Shown here: one piece after another, positions 55,173-64,000 of the stretch | Layout of the letters: each line of letters begins with the position of its first letter | Numbering within the stretch: the first letter of the stretch is position 1 | NCBI GenBank assembly: GCA_949358305.1 | Contig: OX442315.1 | Span: forward strand, 28,484,427-28,548,426 | Direction: 5' to 3' | From: Strigamia acuminata | Taxonomy: Eukaryota; Arthropoda; Chilopoda; Geophilomorpha; Linotaeniidae | DNA: 64,000 nucleotides | Notes under the pieces: model-generated | Database searches by the model: none | What the model saw: the letters and a program-made list of their open reading frames with translations, nothing else | What the model was told of the DNA's origin: nothing | Position numbers and translations under genes: made by a program

Positions 55173-56608
55173 ATGCCCGCAGACGCATTATCTACAGTAA
55201 CTGTAAATAAAAATGACCAAATTCATATCTAAATATTTCTGCTACACGAAGAATAATATTTTTTTCTTTCATTATAAATAGAATCAGCTGCTTCAATTTC
55301 CAGAAACAGTAATTCCGTCTAGAAATTCAGACCAGACAATCGTAACTGATGTTGCGATTTTCAAAGGAACAACTTTTGGTCCATTCCCAGGCACTGTAAG
55401 TCGTTATCGTTAAACATTAATAAATTAATTAAGAATGTACTATAATTCATCTCTTTTTCAGAATGCAGTGGAAAAAAATTATAACAACTGGATGGAATAC
55501 GTGACTTGTGTGACGGATTTTTATGAATCCAATTTAGTTGTTGCCTTTTTCAAAAAGCAACTTTATTTTCGCAGTCACCGAGCCATTCCTGCAGGAACGG
55601 AATTGCTCGTTTGGGGTGGAGAGAAAAAGGCGCATCTAGGTGATTCCGCACAATGGGATAACGAAAAAATTAAAGGTAAACAATACACCCATACACATTT
55701 TTTAATTCATAAACTATTAATCAACTTGATCAATAAATAATTTATTATTTTTTTAAGAACTCACGTTTGCGTGCCAAGTTTGCGACTTCAATTCGAAAAA
55801 CATGCAATGTCTAATAATCCATTGCAACAATAATCATCTTCGTCCCTTTATGACACAAATGCCCAAAACAAATTGTAAGTGTCCATTCTGCCCCATGGTT
55901 TTAACGTTGAAGACAAACCTCCGCAAGCATATGCTCGGCCATGGTATAAACTTATTCAGAGCGCCTTTGGTAACGGAAAAATGTGGCAAAACGAAGAAAG
56001 GCGCTGAAAAGAGCGTAAAACGTTCTGAAAAGAGCGTGAAAAGTTCTGAAAAGAGTGTGAAAAATTCTGAAAAGAGCGAGCAAAGTGATACAAACGAAAG
56101 CAATCGCGCCCCAACGATTGAATTAACGGATGATATTGTTCCTGCATTCGTTTCAAGCGTGACTGGAGAGACTCATTACAGATACAAATGTAAATTCTGC
56201 CGAAAGATGTTCAAACGAATTAAGCAGTTGTACGGCCACATGGGATCAAAACACAAAATAAACAAATACGAGTATCAACTACTAGCTAACAACGAAGCAG
56301 AGAGCTCCGACCGAGGCTCTGGTAAGAAGTTAAGTGCCTGGCAACGGAGACGTCAGAGTCAAAAACGAATGGGAATTGTAGATTTCAAATGCAATTATTG
56401 CGATAAAACGTTCTTTACTTATCAAACACGTTTTCGCCACATAAGGGCGATACATTTAGGTATAAAATTCATTTGCAGCGTCTGCAAAAAGGTCTATTAC
56501 CGAAAAGATTGTTTGCTTAATCACATAAAATTAAAACATCCTAAAAATTCAAAAGCGTTTATGATAACGAAAGAAAAGGGAACAATTATTTCTCAAACTT
56601 CGATTTAG
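55173..56608 (+). CDS. PR/SET zinc-finger gene, isolated copy 8
   Basis: Exons 55173-55202, 55282-55395, 55462-55675 and 55758-56608 (402 aa) have the same phases and nearly the same lengths as the array copies (114 and 214 nt for PR/SET exons). PR/SET: IVTDVAIFKGTTFGPFPG, NWMEYVTCV, LYFRSHRAI, ELLVWGGEKK. Then five C2H2 fingers: FACQVCDFNS, CPFCPMVLTL, YKCKFCRKMFKRI, FKCNYCDKTFFTY and FICSVCKKVYYRK. The finger 2-3 linker carries five tandem SEKSVK-type repeats. It lies 11 kb from the array, has no wrecks around it, and its leader differs (MPADALSTVT), so it may be the conserved founder gene. Polyadenylation signal AATAAA at 56681. Confidence 0.88.
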
Positions 56609-56630
56609 CAAAATGTAATTTGTCACGTCG

Positions 56631-56686
56631 TTTATTGATCATTCGTGCGTAATTGTAATTGTGTGTAGTCGATAATTGATAATAAA
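56631..56686. promoter_or_regulatory. Overlapping polyadenylation signals of two convergent genes
   Basis: AATAAA on the plus strand at 56681-56686 serves PR/SET copy 8 (stop 56608) and ends one base before the stop codon of the minus-strand GANP gene (56687). AATAAA on the minus strand at 56631-56636 serves GANP and lies in the 3' UTR of the plus gene. With normal cleavage 10-30 bases further on, both transcripts overlap and the plus one enters GANP coding sequence. Confidence 0.7.
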
Positions 56687-59600
56687 CTATTGTACATTAG
56701 GAAAAACCATTTGAAATCGCATATCAAACAGTTTAGTCCCCCGTTTTTCACTTTTCAGTTCCGCTTGGAGCCGTTTCATCTTCTCATTTAGGTCTGAATT
56801 AGTTATTCTGAAAGTGTTTTGCGCAACGGGAACCTCCGATTGTGTTCGGTGGCGGGCATAACGAATTTTTTTGTGCGAACGACTAATCATAGGAGCTAAA
56901 GTAAAAAAAATTGAAAACCAAATTGAAAAAAGGTGTGATTTTGTTATTTAAATAGAAAATATTTACTTGATGTTCCGACTGGATGTGTTGTTTCTAAAAT
57001 GACCTCTTGTAATTGTTGTTCATGCCGTTTAGATTCGATTTTTTCTGCCTTAATTTGACTTAAAAATCGTTGTATTTGGTCGAGTTTTCGTTTTTTTTGC
57101 GTGTCTTGCATCACAGAAATTGTGTGAGGACGTTTTCTCGGATTACTGGATTCTATCCAAGACAATTCACATTTTCGTTGCATTGCCGAGTTATGTAAAT
57201 TTGTGTGTCGAGTTTGCGACACTGCATTTTTGTTATTAATGATCGCTCGTTTCCATGCAAGTGGAAATTTCAAAGCGGCAAGCTCAGCCTCAAAATAATA
57301 TACAACGTCTTTCTAAAAAATCAAAAATAAAATTCAGTTTAGTTTAAAAATCGCTAATATAAACCATTACCTCATTAATTATTGAATTCACTCGGTATTC
57401 TATAACCAAATGAACAAACTCGGTCCAAGGAATATTTGCCAACGTTGGCTCGCAGCCGGCAATCCGAAACTTAACGCAGCAGTCTCTTTCGTGTTGGCGT
57501 AAATTCTTACTTAATAATTTCTCCAGTCTATAATAAACGAGACACAAAAACATTTAGTCAATTTACATTAATCGCGTACCTCACTCCAAATTTACTTTGT
57601 TTTTAATCCCAAATCGCCGACATTCTCATCAATTATGCCAACGATATAATCCAAAATACTTTCTGCGACATTTTCCCAATCATCAGACTCTCCCTTGCAC
57701 TTAAATTCCGGCAAAATCAATTGATTAAGTGTCTCGAAGAGTTGCAACCGGTTCGATTTATCGTTCCAGTTTAAACTTGAAAGATCTAAAACAAAATTTG
57801 TAAAAGTTACGGTTTAAAATTTAAACAACAATCTGATAAAGTTACCCGTTGGAGTTTCATTAGAAACAAACTCGTGCGGTGGCCACGATAAATTGTAAAG
57901 CGAATCTGATGCTAATACGTTTGCAACGTGACTTACAACACTATTAAACAGTGTTATAAGAATATTCGCAGGTTGATGAACAAATCCCATAGACATTCGT
58001 GTAGATAAATTGTGATAAACGGGTTCCGAGAAGTATTTGGTTATCGCATGATCCAAAAAGTTGGTCAAACTTTGACTTCTAAGTCCTTTTGGATAAGTGG
58101 TATTCTTCGCAAGGCCTTGAAGACCCGCAATGAGCTGAAATGTATGAAATTTTAGACCAAGTTGACGTTTGTTTAAATAATTACGTACCTTCACAGTCAT
58201 ATCACTTTGTTGTAAATTGTTGCAACGAAGAATGAAGTACTTTTTGCCTCGCATTAGGTTTTTTAAATTCATTGCGTCTTCAATTACGGTTTCTTGAAGC
58301 ATATCCTGTTGGGAACCGAACACAAGAATTGCAAAAACAGGGCAAGGGTTGCCATCACGCAGTGAAAGAATTTGCTCCAAACGTTGTTGCTGCTCGAACC
58401 AAAACTCCTGCTCAATACGAACAAATATATAAGAATACGTGACATTTTGTTGCTAGTAAATTAATTACCTGATCTATTGTTTCTTTACTGTACACAGCGA
58501 ACAAAACTGCATTTGTTCCTTGGAGTAATTTATCTCTTTCAGCATTCTGCAGTATGTAATTATTGACAGTTCCCAGTATCCTTTTAACATAAACTCTAAA
58601 ATTGTGCGAATTTTGAGCTTTCTTCCCATTTGTTTCCATAAAAGACTCATTAATTGTCTCAATCTGAAATAAACAAAAAAACAAAATTTAAAAACACAAT
58701 AGCAAATTTCTTTATTATATTTTACACTTACTTGTTTGTTAGCATCATCAGAAAATCCATTCGAACTTAATTTCGAAATTAACCAATCAGAAATCTTGTA
58801 ACCACGTTCTAACACATCAGCACGAGGCAAGCTTAAAACCAGCTTCCAATAAAAGTGTTTCGAATATTTGGCTACTTCACATTCATCAGACTTTGCCAGC
58901 AAAATGGGTGCAACGAGTGAGCAAACATCTAGCGGTAACAGTTTAATTTCACCATCGAGGCACTGAGAACAATAAGATACATCTGGTAAAAAAAGAAGAA
59001 AAAAAATACATTTAACACGTTTAAAGGCCAATTTAAACTAGTTTTCATCATTTTACCCATTAATCGTGAAAGTTTCTGTTGACTTTTTAGCCTTTCCATT
59101 GGTAAAGCTGAATTGCGACTATTAAGTTGTTGAGTCGCAGACATTTTATGCGCCAGCAAACCAGGCACACATGGAAATACTTTCAAATTACGCCGTTGTC
59201 GTTTGCGTTTAATTACAATGCGTCTCCAGTGATGTACGTAATGGCGAGCTTGGAAAAGTCGAATTCGACCAGCAATCACTTTTAATCGTTCACGTCTGCA
59301 AAATAAATAATTGTAGTGTCACGCTATCTCGTTGATTTTTATACCAATTCGGTAATGAACCAAATAATACTTACATTGCAACAACGTCTTCTTGAAAAAC
59401 AATTTCACTGATAATCCGACTGTCCTCATCTATCACTTCATTTACAAGATCAATTGCAATCTGTTGCGAAGATTGAAGAACATCATTTTCTCGCTCCTCC
59501 ACTTTGATGTCACTGAAACAAGACGAAATGACGTTTAAACAACTGTAATTTTTATCTTCTTAGACTCTCGTACTTAATCACTACAGAAGTAGCACTAATT

Positions 59601-62600
59601 ATTTCTGTGCCCACAGTTTCGTTAACAAGATCATGTACGACCGCTAATAATGCTCGGGAACGAATTTCCAACTCCTCTTTTTCTTTATGCAATCGAATTT
59701 CCTCCAAATGCTTGTCCTCCTCGATTCGATCTTTAATAACCTCTTCACAGACACTCCTATTTTAAAAAAAAAAATTTAAATAAATAAATAAAATACAGGT
59801 AATTAAAAAATGAACAAAAACTAAGAATAATCATAAATACCTTGAAATTGTATCAACGTCTTCGTGGACAATAATTTCAACGATTTCATTCGTACTCTGC
59901 TTCAGTGCCATTAAATAGTTATTAGTTTCATGCACTTCGTCAGTAATCATTTCATTCGTAACATCGATTAACAACTCCTTCGCCAAATCTCTGGTCATCT
60001 AATAATGAAAATATTAATATATTAATAATAATAAATTGTAATAATTACTCACTTCATTCAGATTGATATCCAGTTGAGCTGGCTGTGAAATGACAACAAT
60101 GTCATCATCATCATCTTTATCTTCCCTCGCTGATACCTCAGTTATATCAATAACAGGGGGCTCGGTGTTGCCCGAAACCCGCACTTGATCTTCTGCTAAA
60201 ACAGCATCTGTTCGCAAGTATCCATTCTCGTCAAAACTACTGTGGGGTTTGTAAGTGTCGGCAGGGTTTGGCGGTAACGGCCCAGAATGAACAACCTGTT
60301 ACAAAATATTCAATTGTATAATAAAATAAAATATATCACTTGTTTTAAATCCTACCTCGCCGACAAGTCCACTTCGTTTACTCTCGATCAGTTCTTGAGC
60401 CCTTTTGGAAACAGTAATGGCATCGGGCTGATCGAATGTTCCTTTATCAAATATCACGTGATTGTCTTCAACCGTTAACCCATGCATAGTACAGAAATCA
60501 GTTGCATCGTTTTCGTTTTCAAATCCAAGCATGTAAATGAATTCTTGAAGAGGAAACTACAAACACAGATGATATTGCTATATTAATAAAAATAACAAAC
60601 TTTGCATATTTACGTACATGAGTCGGCCGATGCACACTATAAGCTCGAATTAAAACAATCAAAGCTCTATTTCGGACTTGATTGAAATATCGGTGAAGTA
60701 GACACGCATTTAGATACGTCGCACGCCGAACCAGTTTAAAAAAACGTACGTAATTATTGCTGTTAAGAGCACCAAATACTTTCACAGCAAAAGTTACCGG
60801 CTCAGATTTTTGCGAACGTAAGCTCAATTGCTGCACTTGCCTATTAAAATAAATTTACACATTAATTAAACAAACTTTTAACAAAAAAACATATTTACAT
60901 CACCTTAAAATATCTCCCAAATTTAAATTCAGTAGAATATCATATCCTCTGAATTCCTCTTCGCACGGACACTGCACATTCTTCACTTGCAAGTCGTGAT
61001 AAAAGTGTTTTAATGTTTGCAAGCACTTTGTCAAGTTTTCGTTATTAATTTTTTGATCAAAACTAATCATATCTTCTTCGCATAACCTTTCAGCACAATG
61101 GATGTGAAAACGAGCGCATTTTTCTACGAGCGCCACACTATTTATGTCACATAAATGCTGTTGCGTTAAATCCTACAACGAAAAGAATTACATTATTCGT
61201 TTAAAAAACTCGCCGTACGGTTTACATACCTTTCTTATAGACCGCGTTCGATTCCAAACAAAATCGTACCACTCTGTAGGATTCTCTGCTTTTTCAAAAC
61301 TGTCCATCACATTACAAACTAAGTAATCCATCGTCATAGATAGAACTGATATCGGGCGTAATTCGTGCGGTAGCGGCTCCTCTTGATCAGCAGAAGATCG
61401 GCTGTATTCTTTGACGGCAGATTTATGGTCGATTTCTTGACCTTCACCGACCTAAAAATTAATTATCAATTAAAATAAATAAAAATTTAAATCACAAAAA
61501 TTCGAATTTTCTTAAATACGTTTGTAACGGCCATTTCAAACGACGGAAGACGTCCACCGTCTTCTCGCAGATATCTTTCTTTTTCGGGACACATATCCGG
61601 ACAAGTTCCTACTATTGCTCTTGCTGTACGAATGTTTGACTGCTTAATCCGGTCTTTAAGAAACGAAACAAGAAAAAAAGATCAAATTTCAAATTAATGC
61701 CATCAAAAAAATGTTCCGTTTTATTTACTTGTTCGCAAGAGTCTGTCGCGCATGTCTAAAATCTGAAATTTTTCTTTGGTTGTTTTAGCCTGACTTTTCA
61801 AGAGATCTAAATTTAAAAAAAAAATTGTAAAATAAAAAATTTTAAAATTCTAAACGATATTTCGTATTATAAACGACCAATTCACCTGTTTGTTCATGCG
61901 TAAAACGATAGCCAGATTCCACCATTCGCTCGATTTTAGCTTTAACCGGACTTTTCCTGTCTCTTTTAGAACCACCAACATATTGTTCTTCCAAATCAAT
62001 CGTGTTGAATGCCATTGAGCGCAATTCCTCATTAACTTCGCTACTTTCCTCCATTTTCGTCGGCTTTATTTTAGGCTTGGCTGCCGTTTGCTCTAAAATT
62101 ACAAAATTTAACATTCGCTAACACCATCTAACAATCCACACAAACAATCCTACTTTTTCGAGAACTTGAAGTAGGTAACTTCCAAAATATGGTCAACGGT
62201 TCTCCTTCAGGATCAAGATAACGTCCAAATTCTTTAGCATTTGCAGCTTCGGCCTAGAAAATAAACAATAAATAAGTTTTTCACCAAGTAATTGAGCGCC
62301 ATTCGTACATACGTGAGCGTTAAAATGGATAACAGCGGAACCTTTCGCAGGGTTAGGATACAGTTTGGTAACTTTTCCAAATTTCAAGAAATGTTTCTTT
62401 AAAAAATCACCCGCCATAATTTCCGGCGCAATTCCATGACAAATAATAGACTTGAGTTGATGAGTTTCTTCGGTAGACGATGAAGCAACTCGCGGTTCTA
62501 AACTCGTAATGGGATCATCTTTTCTAATCTCCTTTTCTTCTGGAAGTTGAAGTCTTTTTTTCACATCTGCGTAAAACAAAATAATTACAAACGTGTCAAA

Positions 62601-63622
62601 TTTAAATCTCGCAACCGAATAAATAATTGCATACCTTTAGAACTTTTTGATTTCGACGACTGAATTCCAGCAAGTGCTTGACCAAACAAACCACCGGCCA
62701 ATTTAGCTCGATTTAAATGAGGTTTTTTAATTCGTGGATCCCTATCACTTGGCATGTCGGATTTCTTCAAAACTTCTACGTCCATTAATGGTTTTATAGT
62801 CACTTCTCTGTGCGTCATTCTCGTCTCATTAAGTGCAGGGAAGTCCGAACCGCCAAATATTGATTTCGGTAGTGGTTTAGGCTCGGCAAAACTTGTTTGT
62901 AGACTCTCGGTAACGAGTGGCTTTTGCTGCGAGTGGGTTAGATTGTGCCCGCCGAATACGGTCGCGACAGTTCCCGACGAGATTGAACCACCAAAAACAG
63001 ACGTTGTTTTCGTAGATGATTTCGGTACCGTTTGCGGCGTTTTAAATTGCTGGAAAATAGACTGCTCTAAAGTTGTCGCTGTAGTTTGTCTTGTGTTAAA
63101 AACATTCGACTGATGCGACGGTGTTTTGCCAAAGAGATTGGGAGTTTTTCCGCCAAACTGTTTGGACGTTGATCCACCGAAGGGATTTGAGGAAGTTCCG
63201 CCAAAAATATTCGAAGATGGTCCACCAAACGGATTCGAAGACGAACGTTTCGAGGTAAGTTTGTTCGTTGGTTCTCTTCTCAACGACTCGGGTTTGGGTT
63301 TAGTTTGATACCGAATAGGTTGTCCCGATACATTATCCGTGAATCCAAAACTCGTTGCTTTCGGTGCTGTATTACCAAACATGGTTGTCTTGTATGTGCT
63401 TGTATTTAATTCGGCAAATGTGGATGGAGTTTGTCCGAATAATGGTACTGCTTGTCTACTTGACGACGATGACGAAGGTTGTAGATTGAATACAAATTTT
63501 ACTGGTTCTGTTGTCGACGTTGTAACTGGATTTTGCGGTTGCTGCATTTGATTGAAGCCAAAAATATTCTTATTCACATTTGAATTTGAATCATTCCTCT
63601 GAGAATTGTCGTTTCCAGACAT
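56687..63622 (-). CDS. MCM3AP: GANP / MCM3AP (Sac3-type mRNA export scaffold)
   Basis: Twenty-three exons join in phase on the minus strand (63622-62635, 62566-62313, 62253-62154, 62092-61886, 61806-61729, 61653-61520, 61451-61230, 61172-60904, 60840-60618, 60556-60356, 60295-60053, 59998-59841, 59756-59574, 59512-59375, 59295-59057, 58982-58732, 58663-58469, 58407-58189, 58134-57846, 57785-57596, 57527-57371, 57312-56967, 56895-56687): 1830 aa. In animals this protein scaffolds TREX-2 at the nuclear pore and promotes mRNA export. Domains: FG-nucleoporin-like repeats (residues 1-330; NPFGG, NIFGG), an RRM (about 368-440), the Sac3/GANP helical PCI-type domain (about 560-890; [16 protein letters not shown]), an acidic region, a CID-like basic segment (about 1135-1200; [15 protein letters not shown]) and the long C-terminal MCM3AP region. 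Slightly shorter than the human protein (about 1980 aa). Start ATG 63622 follows a 3' splice site, so the 5' leader is split. Confidence 0.95.
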
Positions 63623-64000
63623 TTTAAGTTATCTATTACAAAACATAAAATACATATTAAAATAAACAATAAACAACATCTTCGATTTTCGTCCTACCTG
63701 TAAATGTTCTCCTCTGTTAAATGCTGTGACGTTAAATAGACGCTCGATGCGAGTTGGAAATATAAATGTTGGGCGCCATTTATGGCGAAAGCTATTCCTA
63801 CGCTACCTGGTGGTGAATCACAAAATTATACAATCTCCCATTAGGGTTTACTACGTCTCTCTGGTATCTCTTTTTTTAATTTTTTCTTTATTCTTATGGT
63901 AAAACCAATCATTCTACTTCACATTCATTTTATTTCATGCTAATAATGTAAAATTTATTTTACCAAAAACGTAATCCAAGTAAAAGTGTTTATAATTATG
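63623..64000 (-). promoter_or_regulatory. 5' leader intron and promoter region of the GANP gene
   Basis: On the minus strand an acceptor (TTTTGTAATAG) lies 10 bases before the ATG and a donor (CATTTACAGGTAGGACG) at about 63700, so a short untranslated first exon is predicted upstream of 63705, perhaps starting near 63760-63800. No clear TATA box. The far end (63850-64000) is AT-rich without coding signs. Confidence 0.55.

Noticed and set aside
54930-55232. 100-codon frame before PR/SET copy 8, considered as a longer first exon
   Set aside because: It is in another frame than ATG 55173; the leader from 55173 matches phase and length of first exons in the array.
62754-63551. Plus-strand frames opposite the FG-rich exon of GANP
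   Set aside because: They are antisense shadows of the long, repeat-rich first coding exon; no splice sites or domains support them.

Overview
The window is nuclear DNA from an invertebrate animal. Genes are split by many short GT-AG introns, the non-coding DNA is AT-rich and full of small inverted-repeat transposons, and the gene set is metazoan: ACSBG-type acyl-CoA synthetase, PR/SET zinc-finger proteins, thioester protein, serpin and GANP/MCM3AP. I cannot name the species. All exon models were read by eye from splice signals and phase, without transcript evidence.

Left part (1-20 kb). A perfect 10-bp satellite (1-620) runs into a degenerate relative (to about 2336). Two tandem ACSBG-type genes follow. 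The upstream one (2765-8858) has transposons in several introns, a MITE that apparently landed in an exon, and two junctions I cannot join in frame, so it is probably a decaying copy. The downstream one (11476-18747) is open in all 15 exons, but its ATP-binding loop is altered. A second first exon without ATG lies upstream of it (10180-10250).

Middle-left (20-27 kb). Three tandem genes encode small secreted, cysteine-rich proteins with a hydrophobic C-terminal tail. They share exon lengths and phases. I do not recognise the family with certainty; the layout recalls the nematode T20D4.11-like (DUF19) proteins.

Middle (27-45 kb). A tandem array of PR/SET plus C2H2 zinc-finger genes contains seven recognisable genes and at least three wrecks, and an eighth gene sits apart at 55.2-56.6 kb. 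Exons 2 and 3 encode a PR/SET domain with WGG where PRDM proteins usually have WYG; exon 4 encodes two to five fingers. A block of about 5 kb (wreck + gene + gene) is duplicated (32.3-37.4 and 39.4-44.8 kb). Its left edge abuts the 3' end of a thioester/alpha-2-macroglobulin-like gene on the minus strand, which is truncated there.

Right part (45-64 kb). A THAP-like remnant is interrupted by a young, gag-only Ty1/copia-type LTR element with a 29-nt primer-binding site matching the 5' half of initiator tRNA-Met. Then come a hAT-like element filled with a CCGAATC minisatellite, a two-exon intracellular-type serpin, a tRNA-Glu(TTC), the eighth PR/SET gene, and a complete 23-exon GANP/MCM3AP/Sac3 homologue on the minus strand (1830 aa). 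The last two genes converge, with overlapping 3' ends.
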